From positions 1,550,001 through 1,614,000 of the forward strand of contig CAWJUD010000002.1 in the NCBI GenBank assembly GCA_963845975.1: a stretch of DNA of 64,000 nt. The letters are read 5' to 3'. The stretch comes from JBEKIK01 sp963845975. GTDB taxonomy: Bacteria; Planctomycetota; Planctomycetia; Pirellulales; Thermoguttaceae. The translations under genes were made by a program, and so were the position numbers. A model generated the notes under the pieces. That model had not been told where the DNA came from and ran no database searches. It saw only the letters and a list, made by a program, of their open reading frames with translations. Each line of letters begins with the position of its first letter. The first letter of the stretch is position 1. Below are positions 34,958-44,455 of the stretch, one piece after another.

Positions 34958-37387
34958 TCATTTCGGAGAGTCTGACAGGCTGGCGCGGTAGGAGTTTAAC
35001 CAGTCTTCGATCTGTTTGGCCTGCGCCGTCTGCCCTTGAGATCGTGCAAGTTCCATGGCCTTCCGGGCCGCGGCGACGGCCTCGGCGGATTGGCGCGTCA
35101 TGACATATACCAATGCCAAGTTATTCCAGGCATTGACGTCCTTTGGCGTGAGTCGAACTGCCAGCTTTAAGTGTTCGATTGCCTCCGGAACACGACCTGC
35201 TTGGATCAATGCGCCACCCAGGTTGTTGTGCGCTTCAGGATAATCTGGTTTGAACTGCAAGGCCTGCCCATAATGTTCGATCGCCTCTTTTAACGAACCT
35301 GTTTTTACCAGCGCGTTGCCTAGATTGTAGTGAGCCTCCGGATCATCGGGTTTCAATCGCAAGGCTTGCCGGCAATGATCGATAGCCTCCTGCACTCGGC
35401 CAACATCCAACAATACGCTGCCCAGGTTGTTGTGGGCTTCAAAGTCGCGGGAATTGAACCGCAAGACTTGCTCAAAATGTTCGATGCCCTCTTGAAATCG
35501 GCCCATTCGGACCAGTGCAACCCCCAGGTTGTTATGGGCTTTGAGATAGTCTGGGGTCAGATCCAAAGCTTGCCGGTAATATTCGATCGCCTCCTGGAAA
35601 CGGCCTGATTTGTATAATGCATAGCCCAGGTTGTTGCGGGCATCGGCATACTTTGGATCAAGTTTTATAGCTTGTTTATGGTGTTCGATCGCCTCTTGAG
35701 TCCGGCCTGTTTTCAATAGCGCGAGCCCCAGGTTGTTATGAGTCACGGGGATGTCGTTGTCTATGCGCAGGGCTTGCTCAAAATGAACGATCGCCTCTTG
35801 CGCTTTGCCGAGATCCAACAGTGCGCCACCCAGGTTGATTTGAGCATTGACATAGTCGGGCTTAATCGCCAAGGCCTGCCGGTAAGATTCGATTGCCTCC
35901 GGCACTTTGCCCGTATCATACAATGCGACGCCCAAATTGTAGTAGGCTATCAAACAGTTCGGATTTTTTGCCAATGCAGCCTTGTACAGGGAGATTGCGT
36001 CGCGGTAGATTCCGTTTTGTTGACATGTCAGAAAGGTGAATGCCGCCACCATCAAAACGGCAACGGCAGTCGTCCAACGTGCTCCGATTCGCGTCAGGCG
36101 ATGCCATCCGCTCCAGCCCGCCGATACCAAGGCAATTACTCCGATAACAGCGATGTGCTGATAACGGTCCGCCACCAGCGAATATTTCATGAATCCCACG
36201 TCTATAATGCCCATCACCGGCACTAAAGCCACGCAGAAAAAAACCCAGGCAAATAGGAACGGCCGACTCCAGGTTGACCTATACCGCCAAAGCACCGCTG
36301 TAACGATCAAAACCGCCGACAAAGGCAACCACCACAGCGGATTGCCGGTCTCAATGTTCCACTGCGGATAAATGAAAGCCAGATCGAACGGCAAAAGGGC
36401 CTTATAAAGGTAGAACCACACCACGCCTCCTGCCCCTAGTAGACGCTCCGTAAAACCGGCGTTACGGACTACTTCACCCGTGCCATGCGTTTGGAACCAC
36501 ATATTCACCACTGCCAGCACCGCGGCCAATACAAAAAACGGCGCAGTCCGCAACAGGTCCGACCGGATAGAAGGGGACCGTCCCATTTTTGTTGAGTCAG
36601 AAATTGGCACAGTCCCCAAAGAACGCAACCACCAAATGATCCCTAATATCAGCACCGGCAAGATTATTACCGATCCCTTGCTGAGCATCGCCATCACAAA
36701 CGCTGCCAGGCTTAGCCAATACCAACCGCCGGTAAGTAGCCCCCACACTCCGTGTGCCGGATCGGCTCCAGAATGTGGCCCGCACACGCCATGTGCGGAA
36801 TCGGCGCACGTCGTGTGCCTGCTACTATAGATGTCATCACTTATGCTGGGTAATAAATGTTTCAAATAGCACAGAATCGATAATAAGAAGAACAACACCG
36901 ACATCACGTTTTTTAGCTGCGAGATCCAGGCTACCGATTCCACGTTCACCGGATGGACTGTAAAAATCATCGCCGCCAGAAACGCCCCGGGAATGGATAA
37001 CTTTCGCAAAATGATCCAAATCAGCAGTGCATCGACAATGTGCAAGATCAGGTTGGTTATGTGGTAGCCTGTCGGGTTCATTCCCCACAGCCGCCACTCG
37101 ATCCAGAACGTGGTATTGGCCAACGGCCAGTAGTCATACGGTTCGGCTGTGCACCAAAACCGATACACGCCGTCCTGGGCCTTGATGATTCGACTGTTTG
37201 TCACATATAAATCGTCATCCAGGATAAAACCGCCGCTTATGGAAGGATAGTAAGCAAGGAAGGCGGCAACGGCAATAAGCACTATGCCTGCCAGGACGCT
37301 AAGCGGCAGCGCCGACTTAAGAGAAGTTCCCCACCGAGCCCTGGGAATGTATTTTGAAGTAATTTTTTTGTGTTTAGGCATCGGCAA
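34958..37387 (-). CDS. Membrane glycosyltransferase-like protein with TPRs (TMTC-like)
   Basis: The 809-residue protein has an N-terminal part with about ten membrane segments and the WNVESVAWISQ-type pattern of GT39/PMT-like transferases (HPVNVESVAWISQLKN). The C-terminal half holds about nine tetratricopeptide repeats (AIEHYKQALRLxPDYxxAHNNLG). It would add sugars to exported proteins or act as a membrane scaffold. Two loops contain extra pieces that look like inserted repeats: GTVPISDSTKMGRSPS and a Cys/His/Gly-rich stretch (ADSAHGVCGPHSGADPAHG). Confidence 0.8.
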   Translation of the reverse strand: MPMPKHKKITSKYIPRARWGTSLKSALPLSVLAGIVLIAVAAFLAYYPSISGGFILDDDLYVTNSRIIKAQDGVYRFWCTAEPYDYWPLANTTFWIEWRLWGMNPTGYHITNLILHIVDALLIWIILRKLSIPGAFLAAMIFTVHPVNVESVAWISQLKNVMSVLFFLLSILCYLKHLLPSISDDIYSSRHTTCADSAHGVCGPHSGADPAHGVWGLLTGGWYWLSLAAFVMAMLSKGSVIILPVLILGIIWWLRSLGTVPISDSTKMGRSPSIRSDLLRTAPFFVLAAVLAVVNMWFQTHGTGEVVRNAGFTERLLGAGGVVWFYLYKALLPFDLAFIYPQWNIETGNPLWWLPLSAVLIVTAVLWRYRSTWSRPFLFAWVFFCVALVPVMGIIDVGFMKYSLVADRYQHIAVIGVIALVSAGWSGWHRLTRIGARWTTAVAVLMVAAFTFLTCQQNGIYRDAISLYKAALAKNPNCLIAYYNLGVALYDTGKVPEAIESYRQALAIKPDYVNAQINLGGALLDLGKAQEAIVHFEQALRIDNDIPVTHNNLGLALLKTGRTQEAIEHHKQAIKLDPKYADARNNLGYALYKSGRFQEAIEYYRQALDLTPDYLKAHNNLGVALVRMGRFQEGIEHFEQVLRFNSRDFEAHNNLGSVLLDVGRVQEAIDHCRQALRLKPDDPEAHYNLGNALVKTGSLKEAIEHYGQALQFKPDYPEAHNNLGGALIQAGRVPEAIEHLKLAVRLTPKDVNAWNNLALVYVMTRQSAEAVAAARKAMELARSQGQTAQAKQIEDWLNSYRASLSDSPK
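36573..36617. repeat. Repeat inserted in frame in the TPR gene, piece 1
   Basis: GGGGACcGTCCC and AGTCCCC at the two ends mark an inverted repeat of the kind found as dispersed elements. It is read through in frame and lengthens a loop of the membrane protein. Confidence 0.5.
36742..36820. repeat. Repeat inserted in frame in the TPR gene, piece 2
   Basis: Two units of the form CACACxCCxTGTGCxGxATCGGC follow each other. The encoded loop is Cys/His/Gly-rich and out of character with the membrane protein on both sides. Confidence 0.5.
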
Positions 37388-37430
37388 AATGTTCTACTTG
37401 AAAACTGTTTGGTCCTCAAGATCCATGGTC

Positions 37431-37736
37431 TTATTCTATATTGCTCAATCGCGGGCGAATAAACGCATAAACAATCAACAAGGGTATAATCAGCAGAAAC
37501 AAACGCGGCCATTTGGCCAGAACCAAAATCAACGCCGGCAAAGCGATCCAAAGCCAACCGGAAATGTCGCACAAGTCCGGATATGCCAGCCAAAACACGG
37601 CCAGACATCCCCCGATTCGCCAACAAGCCGCTTCCAATTGCACCAACGACCCTTGTTCCCTCGGCGACCAAATCCAGAGCATTAGTCCGCCCGCCAGCAA
37701 AACAATAGCCATGACTCCGATTATGTGTCTACGCAT
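37431..37736 (-). CDS. Small membrane protein
   Basis: The protein has 101 residues from the ATG at 37736, which follows a TGA-rich repeat ladder. Three membrane helices (IIGVMAIVLLAGGLMLW, GCLAVFWLAYP, LWIALPALILVLA...LIIPLLIVYAF). A longer start at 37847 is rejected because it reads through the ladder. The function is unknown. Confidence 0.6.
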   Translation of the reverse strand: MRRHIIGVMAIVLLAGGLMLWIWSPREQGSLVQLEAACWRIGGCLAVFWLAYPDLCDISGWLWIALPALILVLAKWPRLFLLIIPLLIVYAFIRPRLSNIE

Positions 37737-37739
37737 GGC

Positions 37740-38030
37740 AAGGATGAAGGATGAGGGATGAAGGATGAATGTACATGGCATAGAGATGAAAAAAACGCAA
37801 CGTGGACAATGAACAGCGGTCGGTGGACAGCGATCAGAAAACGGCATTTAGTACTTTGTACTAGTACGCTGTACTAGGTATTTTGTGTATTCCAAATAGT
37901 GCACCACGGAAAGAACCGTTCTGCAAGCAATTTTATTCCTCCAGTTTGTTGCCTATAGTCTATATTAAGCATTCAGCATTCAGAATTCGACATTGTTATT
38001 CATCCTTCATCCTTCATCCCTCATCCTTCC
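37740..38030. other. Repeat-rich intergenic stretch
   Basis: About 290 bases. It contains short word ladders (ATCCTTC/ATCCCTC types) at both ends and CTAGTAC-gct-GTACTAG with AGTACTTTGTACT beside it (about 37852-37880). No gene is supported. Confidence 0.5.
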
Positions 38031-40082
38031 TCAAATCCTGTCCAGCATGTCGATCCAGCGGGCAAGTTCGGCCAACTCCTCCGAATTGAGATAACGAGGT
38101 TCATCGCCCAGTTTTTTTACGATCAAAGGGACATTCATGTCCCGGAGCATAGCTGAGATCTTTCCCATCGATCGAACAGCCGGCGATTTTCCGCTCGCGG
38201 CTAGATAAACCTCAAAACGATATTGGGGATCGTTTTCCTGCGGCAAGGCCGTCATTGGGGCGTCGACCACGGCCATCCCCCGAATTGCCTCCCGGTTGCG
38301 CAAAGCGACAAACGAGGCCAATGTGCCGCCGGTTTCATAACCATGTGCCACGACGCGCAGCGGATCGACGTTGTATTTGCCCTCTATTTCCGCGATCAGA
38401 TGATTGACCAAATCCACCTCGCGAGGCGTCCAACTTTTGGAATCGGCCGATTTCGGAGCCGCCAAAATTAAATCGTAACGTTCGCAAAGCGGTTTCCAGG
38501 AAGCAACGGCCTTTCCCCAATCCAATCCCCTGTCTCCATGCAGCCAAACAACCAGGCCATAAGGCACGTTCGGATCGTAGTTCTCGGGAACATAAGCGAA
38601 AGCGCCGTTGGGAAACTCGGGGATTTTCAATTTGATCGTGCCGGTTTCCAGCCCTTTCGCCTCTCCCGGCTTTTGCTTTTCACTGGCCGGTGGAAGCACG
38701 GCGGGCGGCGGCGACTGGCTCAAATTCCCCAGGCTCAATTTGCAATGCCCTTTATTACCGTCGTGCAGTACCTCCAAATCCACCGGCTGATCGGGCTGAT
38801 ATTCGAGCATGGCCTTGATCAGCTCCTCGCGTTTATTGACCGCTTTGCCGTCTAGAGAAATAATAGTGTCGCCCGCGATTATCCCGGCTTTGGCCGCGGG
38901 ACTATTGGGAAATATATATCGAATCTTGATGCCCGCTTCATCCTCGCCGCGCATCGGCAGCACTCCCAAAAAAGGCCGCTGATATGCCGGAATTTTCTCG
39001 ACCAGGGTCAATTCCCGCTGCAGCCGTTCGTTGCCGCGCAGCACCGCCAGTTTGATTTTATCGCCGGCGTATCGGCGGTTGACTTCTTCACGGAATTCGG
39101 CCGATCGGTTGATCTTGCGCCCCTCGACCTCGACGATTCGATCGCCGGGCTTCAGTCCGGCCTCGGCTGCCGGAGATTTCAACCGGCAAACGCCGATTAT
39201 CGGCTCCGAAATGTAAATGTTTTGCGACTGCATGCTCACGCCCACAAGGCCTTGGCGAAGATCTTCGCCCTTTTTCAAGCGTGGCAGGATCTTTTGAATG
39301 TGATCGGCCGGAATCGCAAAACCAATGCCCGAGTCGTACCACTCGTACCCGGCGACTTCATCGGCCGATTCCGGCGAAAGCGGCACGATCACACCCATCA
39401 CCCGGCCGCGGATATCCACCAGCGGACCGCCGTAATTGTTAGGCGAGACCGAGGCGTCGGTTTGAATGGCCTTTCCCCAAACGCGGTCTTTCGCGCTGAG
39501 AATTCCCACGGAAATGTTTGGCCGGTCCCCCTCGAATGTCCGCCCCAAGGCAATGCTCCATTGACCGACGCGCATTTCCGAAGAAGGCGCCGGCTCACAT
39601 ACCGGCAGCGGTTTATCGGCGTCGATCTTCAATAGCACGATCATCCGCACGTGGTCGGTGGCCACTAGTTTGGCCGGCTTGCGCGTACCGTCGGGCAGGC
39701 AAACGAGAATCGAGGCCGGCTTGTTGCTGAAACTAAAAGCGCTGGAAACGATGTACCCTTCCGGATCAATCACCAATCCCGTGGTCGGACCGGCCCCGAA
39801 ACGCACGTCCTCCACCTGTTCCAATCCGCCTATCGTTTCAATACGGACCACCGATGGTGCGACGCGATCAACGGCGTTGTTTATGGCTTTTTGCTCTAAT
39901 GAATCTAAATCACCAGCCGCCATGACAAGGGAAATCATTGCGGCATTAAAAAATACCATTACTATCGCGGTGCCCAAGATCTTTAACATGCCCATGGCAC
40001 GCGTGGGCATGGCACCCGCTTTTTTCAATTTGCAATTTGCAATTTGCAATTCACAATTTGCAATCATAAATTGTTCTGTCAT
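38031..40082 (-). CDS. HtrA-like pseudo-protease with PDZ domains and a C-terminal esterase-type domain
   Basis: The protein has 683 residues. The trypsin-like domain keeps the fold but has lost all three catalytic residues: GYIVSSAFSF (His replaced by Phe), DHVRMIVLLKID (Asp by Met) and SPNNYGGPL (Ser by Tyr). Two PDZ-like domains follow (GVSMQSQNIYISEP..., PAYQRPFLGVLP...). The C-terminal part (PYGLVVWLHGDRGLDW ... VVAHGYETGGTLA) is an alpha/beta-hydrolase fold in which the nucleophile elbow G-Y-E-T-G has Glu in place of Ser. It probably acts as a binding or scaffold protein in the envelope. The start overlaps the upstream stop (ATGA). Confidence 0.75.
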   Translation of the reverse strand: MTEQFMIANCELQIANCKLKKAGAMPTRAMGMLKILGTAIVMVFFNAAMISLVMAAGDLDSLEQKAINNAVDRVAPSVVRIETIGGLEQVEDVRFGAGPTTGLVIDPEGYIVSSAFSFSNKPASILVCLPDGTRKPAKLVATDHVRMIVLLKIDADKPLPVCEPAPSSEMRVGQWSIALGRTFEGDRPNISVGILSAKDRVWGKAIQTDASVSPNNYGGPLVDIRGRVMGVIVPLSPESADEVAGYEWYDSGIGFAIPADHIQKILPRLKKGEDLRQGLVGVSMQSQNIYISEPIIGVCRLKSPAAEAGLKPGDRIVEVEGRKINRSAEFREEVNRRYAGDKIKLAVLRGNERLQRELTLVEKIPAYQRPFLGVLPMRGEDEAGIKIRYIFPNSPAAKAGIIAGDTIISLDGKAVNKREELIKAMLEYQPDQPVDLEVLHDGNKGHCKLSLGNLSQSPPPAVLPPASEKQKPGEAKGLETGTIKLKIPEFPNGAFAYVPENYDPNVPYGLVVWLHGDRGLDWGKAVASWKPLCERYDLILAAPKSADSKSWTPREVDLVNHLIAEIEGKYNVDPLRVVAHGYETGGTLASFVALRNREAIRGMAVVDAPMTALPQENDPQYRFEVYLAASGKSPAVRSMGKISAMLRDMNVPLIVKKLGDEPRYLNSEELAELARWIDMLDRI

Positions 40083-41227
40083 GGCGTATCTTTCTTCGGC
40101 ATCGCCCCGGACAGGGTGAATTCCATCAAATCGCGGCCGCGCAGCACCGTTATCTTAACCGAATCAAAAGCATCCACGCATTCAAGATCCGCCCGCAAGA
40201 GCTTGCAGGATTGAACCAATTGGTCGCCTAAAAGAACTATGAGATCGTCACTCTGGAGACCGGCTTTTTCGGCCGGCGACCCTGCCCGTACCAGTTCCAC
40301 GTAAGGCGGAGTTCGTTCCAGCACGTCCGGAACGAGCACGATGCCCAAGGCTTCCAAAGTAAGCGGATGCGCCGGCTTGCGGTTCGGGTCGGCATCCGGT
40401 TGGGCAATGAATTTTCCCCCGCGAATAGCCTCGACCGACGGACGAAGCTCCTCTATTGGAACCGCGTAATTAAGCCAGGTATTGTTCATCGAGTTTCTCA
40501 GTTCCTTGCCCAGCATGGCCAAGAGTTCTCCATGGCGGTTGACCAGTGCCCCGCCCGCGCTGCCCGGGTTGTTCGTCTTCACGTCGAGCACGTATATCGG
40601 TCCGCGATAAGGCGTTTCAAACGCCCCTCGCCGCGCCTCCAAATTGGTAATCGCTGAAACAATGCCTTGTTGCACGCTTGTCGGCTCGTCGCCCTGGGCC
40701 ACGTTGAACAGGTTGCTCAGCGCCAGCACATTACAGCCCGCCTCCGCCTTAGCGGCCCGATCAAGGTCGAAATAAGGCAGATCCTCGGCATTGATCTTCA
40801 GCACGGCCGCATCTAATCGCGGATCTGCGCCTAGGAGTTTGGCCTCGAATTTCCGGCCGTCGGCCAGATAGGCGGTAATATAATCGGTATCGAGGACATG
40901 GCTATAAGCCGTAAGAATATGTCCCTCGGGCGAGATCAGCATGCCGCTTTGATAAGATTCCAAACCCCTGTATCCGCCGGCGCCGTAAATCTTCACCATC
41001 TTTGCTTGAGCCTGGTCTAAGACGCCGGCCGTATCCGATGGGCTTTCACTCGCCTCGACTGCAACGGAAGCAGATAATAACAATATAAAAACAAAACTAA
41101 TGATTGACATGCCGGCGATCAATCTATTCGCTTGCGGTTGACGACCCGCCACATAGCGCGCGGCATAAGTGCCGCGGTAAAACGGCAAAGGATCAATCAA
41201 CATATTGTGGAATAAAAATCGTCTCAT
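40079..41227 (-). CDS. HtrA-like protein, catalytic serine lost
   Basis: The protein has 382 residues with an N-terminal signal/anchor (LLLSASVAVEASES). The His (SHVL) and Asp (DPRLDAAVLKI) positions are kept, but the GNSGGPL motif is PGSAGGAL, so alanine sits at the nucleophile position. One PDZ domain follows (PPYVELVRAGSPAEKAGL). It is probably inactive or works as a partner of the active homologue upstream. Confidence 0.75.
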   Translation of the reverse strand: MRRFLFHNMLIDPLPFYRGTYAARYVAGRQPQANRLIAGMSIISFVFILLLSASVAVEASESPSDTAGVLDQAQAKMVKIYGAGGYRGLESYQSGMLISPEGHILTAYSHVLDTDYITAYLADGRKFEAKLLGADPRLDAAVLKINAEDLPYFDLDRAAKAEAGCNVLALSNLFNVAQGDEPTSVQQGIVSAITNLEARRGAFETPYRGPIYVLDVKTNNPGSAGGALVNRHGELLAMLGKELRNSMNNTWLNYAVPIEELRPSVEAIRGGKFIAQPDADPNRKPAHPLTLEALGIVLVPDVLERTPPYVELVRAGSPAEKAGLQSDDLIVLLGDQLVQSCKLLRADLECVDAFDSVKITVLRGRDLMEFTLSGAMPKKDTP

Positions 41228-41252
41228 TTGCCGATATGCTAATTAAAATCGC

Positions 41253-43103
41253 CTATTTATCGACGGTTTTGTCAAAGTGGAATTCGTTGATCGTAAATAT
41301 CGCAAATACTTCATCTGCATAGCGCACTTCCATGCTTCCGGGCAGCATGCGCCCGTCGACCTCGTGATATTGTGAGAAATACACTTCACATGGATCGGCC
41401 TCTTCTTCGGCAAACATTTCCATGGCCAGCAAATTGCCCTCGGCCGGGTCGAAGTAAAAGCGGCAGTCCAGGCTGTTGTGCGTGCCGGCGATCACATCGG
41501 CTAATCCTTCCCGCCCCGCAAGCGGTGCAACGCCCAAATAATACACTTCGCCGAAACGGGCGAGACCCTCCACGGCCAGCCTGCGCCAAAGGTACAGCGC
41601 GGGTAAAAGTCCGCCGCTGTGCGGCAGATTTAGCGCTGTGCCCAAATCGTCGCTTACCGTCCATTGCGATTGAAGCGACGGCCCTTTGAGCACTGCCAGG
41701 CTGTCGCTTAATTCAATGTTGAATGTCCCGCCGTTTGGCAAACTGCCCGATATCGACCACGGCCCGCGCTGATCGGCAAGATGACATCTGCCGCTCCAAG
41801 CCTTCCAGATCCGCTCTTGATTCATCTTGTTAAAGTAATAGTTGGCGTATCCCCGCTTTTGCTGATAATATTTTTTCACGATCTCGGGAATCTCCGCCTC
41901 GGATGCCGGCGCGGCGGCCGGGCGGCGACCGCCGGGTACGGGCTTTTTCTGATTGTTGGGATTTTCGCCGGGTTTGGGCGTTTTGGGTTTGGATTGCTCG
42001 TCCGGCGGCGGCAGCGGCAATGGCTCCTCGGGCCGATGAGATTCTACAGCCTGCAGTAATTCCTCCTGGTTATGCAATCCCGGCAAACGCACCAAAATAT
42101 CGTATCGCTTGCCGTCGCGGCGGTAACTCAAGGGCACGCGCCAGCCCTTGGGCAAAATTCCCAATATGTTTTTGAACCCGTTGGCGGTGGAAACGGGACG
42201 GCCGGAAAAATTGACGATTTCGTCGTTCTCGCGCAATCCGCGACGGAAGGCGTCGCATTGCTCCAGAATTTCGGCCACCACCACCCGGCCTGCCTCGTCC
42301 GTGGTCACCCGGGCGCCGAGCGTGGCATGATCGACTATCCGGCCGCTTTTCAAATCGCTGAGAAAGTTTTTGATTTGGTTGATCGAGATTGCATAGCCCA
42401 CGCCCACGCTGACCCGGCCGCGTTTATCGAACGAGCATCGGCCGTTGATGCCGATCAATCGGCCCGCGGCGTCGAACAACGGCCCGCCCGAATTGCCCGG
42501 ATTGATCGAGGCGTCGGTTTGCAGGCAGTCGGTGTATTCCAACAGGGTCCCGGAGGGGAATTGGTAGCGATGCACCCCGGAAATTATGCCGCATGTAACC
42601 GTGGGTTGCAAATTGGTCGAGAGCAAGAATGGATTGCCCATCGCCAAGACGCGGTCGCCGGTGCGGACTTGATCGCTGTCGGCCATTTCGGCGAAGGGAA
42701 AATCGTCGCGGCCCAAAAGTTTGATCAAGGCCACGTCGCCCGTGGGATCCAGCCCGACCAGTACGGCGTCGTACACTCGGCCATCGGCCATGCCGCATTT
42801 CATCGCCGTGCCGCACGGCTCTACCACGTGGAAATTCGTAAGCGCGTAGCCATCGACCGAGATCGCCACTCCCGAGCCGCCGCCCCGGCCCTGCGACTCG
42901 AAAATCGACAGCACTGCCGGCTTGGCCTTCTCGATTATCGCAATCCGCCCGGCCTCGGCATCGAGCACCGCTTGATCCGGTTCGGCCCCCGGCGCACAAC
43001 GCCTTCCGAGGGCGCATACCCCAATCATCAGGCAAAGGAATATGCGGAGTCCGCACACCGGCATGCTTCGCCCGCGGAGATATATAATTGGCGGCCATTT
43101 CAT
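41253..43103 (-). CDS. HtrA-like serine protease (active-type) with PDZ and C-terminal extension
   Basis: The protein has 616 residues from the ATG at 43103, overlapping the previous stop (ATGA). The signal is cleaved around ALGRRCAPGA. The catalytic triad is complete: TNFHVV, TGDVALIKL and PGNSGGPL. A PDZ domain follows (TTDEAGRVVVAEIL...), then a Pro/Gln-rich linker and a C-terminal domain of unknown type (WKAWSGRCHLADQRGPW). A periplasmic protease/chaperone role is likely. It heads a run of three HtrA-like genes in which the next two are inactive. Confidence 0.82.
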   Translation of the reverse strand: MKWPPIIYLRGRSMPVCGLRIFLCLMIGVCALGRRCAPGAEPDQAVLDAEAGRIAIIEKAKPAVLSIFESQGRGGGSGVAISVDGYALTNFHVVEPCGTAMKCGMADGRVYDAVLVGLDPTGDVALIKLLGRDDFPFAEMADSDQVRTGDRVLAMGNPFLLSTNLQPTVTCGIISGVHRYQFPSGTLLEYTDCLQTDASINPGNSGGPLFDAAGRLIGINGRCSFDKRGRVSVGVGYAISINQIKNFLSDLKSGRIVDHATLGARVTTDEAGRVVVAEILEQCDAFRRGLRENDEIVNFSGRPVSTANGFKNILGILPKGWRVPLSYRRDGKRYDILVRLPGLHNQEELLQAVESHRPEEPLPLPPPDEQSKPKTPKPGENPNNQKKPVPGGRRPAAAPASEAEIPEIVKKYYQQKRGYANYYFNKMNQERIWKAWSGRCHLADQRGPWSISGSLPNGGTFNIELSDSLAVLKGPSLQSQWTVSDDLGTALNLPHSGGLLPALYLWRRLAVEGLARFGEVYYLGVAPLAGREGLADVIAGTHNSLDCRFYFDPAEGNLLAMEMFAEEEADPCEVYFSQYHEVDGRMLPGSMEVRYADEVFAIFTINEFHFDKTVDK

Positions 43104-44287
43104 TTTATGATTCTCGCGTTGCACAGATCGAGGTGATCGCCAAAGCCGGACTGGTTGCCGAAATCGACCAGGATGCTCAACTTCCGCACGCCGGACAGGT
43201 CGAGGTCTACCGGCTTAGGGGCATCGGTTCCGGCGATGGGCATATCCAAGAGCACGTTATTGTCACCGCGTATCACCAAACGTACGTTTCCCTGCGGCCG
43301 CACCGAATCGTCGATGCCGACTACGGCCTTGAGCCTTGTAAACGAGCCCGGCAGGCGGTAAACCACTTCGGTCCGGCTGCGGATTGCCAGTCCTTTGCTA
43401 TATTCCGTCCCGGCCAGTTGCAGCGGATTGGATTCGAAAGTCCGGTCCAGGCGCGGAGTGTAAAATTGTTCCATCGATGGCAAGGTTTTTAACGTGCTAA
43501 AAAAAGGCTTCCAAGCGACGGAATCCCATTTTAGATCGCTGAGATAAACAATCTTTCCCGGAGAAAAGTCGATCGAAGCCACGATTTCCGGCGAGCAGGA
43601 AACCGCCAGGCCCGCGGGCGTGGTCAACCGCAACTTTTTCTCCAAGGCGATTTTGCTCGCCTCCCATCGCGAGCCGAAAATGTCGGTTAGGCGGCAAATT
43701 GGGCCGGGCGGCGCCTCGCCTGATGGATGCCGATATGCGAATCCGTATACCTTTGCCCGATTGATTGGCAGATCTTCGCCGTCCAGTTGAAATCGCACGA
43801 CTTCCGAGTTTATGTCCTCCAGCACGCCTTGGTGATAGTCCAGGTTATCGCCTTTCCGCACCACTAGCACGTCGCCCTCGAGTTTAGCGGTTATTATCTG
43901 CGACCATTGGCCGGTCATGGCTTCGGAAACATGCTGCAATCGTACATTGCGGATCGTTCGGGTAGGTGTTTCCAGCAACTCGTCATCAAGGAGCACAATC
44001 TCGGCCCGGTCCCCCCGAACCGTGTATTGCCTGGCGACAATCGTGGAGCCGTCGGTCAGTTCTATCCAAGCCCCGGGCGACTGGGCCGATGCGGCAGGCT
44101 TGTGTTTAAGCGACACCTCCAACAGTTTTTCGGTCTCCAGAAAAACCTTGCCCGAATCTGTTTCTACCGTCAACCGATCGGCCGTCAATTCCGCCAGCGA
44201 ACCCGAAACGATCCGGCCGTCGAGCGTTTGCACCTCAAACGTCGGCGACCCGCTGCTCAGGAGTAAACAAAAAATAATTTGCCACAT
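43100..44287 (-). CDS. NPCBM/NEW2-domain protein
   Basis: The protein has 395 residues. A signal peptide is followed by a beta-rich middle. The C-terminal NPCBM domain is visible as LAGTEYSKGLAIRSRTEVVYRLPGSF ... VGIDDSVRPQGNV ... KLSILVDFG, which binds carbohydrates in related proteins. It is probably periplasmic or surface-located. It overlaps the downstream HtrA gene (ATGA). Confidence 0.8.
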   Translation of the reverse strand: MWQIIFCLLLSSGSPTFEVQTLDGRIVSGSLAELTADRLTVETDSGKVFLETEKLLEVSLKHKPAASAQSPGAWIELTDGSTIVARQYTVRGDRAEIVLLDDELLETPTRTIRNVRLQHVSEAMTGQWSQIITAKLEGDVLVVRKGDNLDYHQGVLEDINSEVVRFQLDGEDLPINRAKVYGFAYRHPSGEAPPGPICRLTDIFGSRWEASKIALEKKLRLTTPAGLAVSCSPEIVASIDFSPGKIVYLSDLKWDSVAWKPFFSTLKTLPSMEQFYTPRLDRTFESNPLQLAGTEYSKGLAIRSRTEVVYRLPGSFTRLKAVVGIDDSVRPQGNVRLVIRGDNNVLLDMPIAGTDAPKPVDLDLSGVRKLSILVDFGNQSGFGDHLDLCNARIIK

Positions 44288-44455
44288 GTCAGTTCACAGT
44301 TTTCAGTTTCACAGTTTACGGTTTTCAATTTACAGTTTTCAGTAGGGTGCGTGAAACGCACCATTTCCCATAGATTGCGGTGCTTTTCACGCACCCTACA
44401 AAAATTCACAACCACGGAATATTCATACTTCATCCTTCATCCCTCATCCTTCTCC

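Noticed and set aside
42072..43136. Long plus-strand frame (354 codons) opposite the HtrA gene
   Set aside because: GC-rich antisense shadow. The minus-strand protein has an intact catalytic triad and overlaps both neighbours properly.
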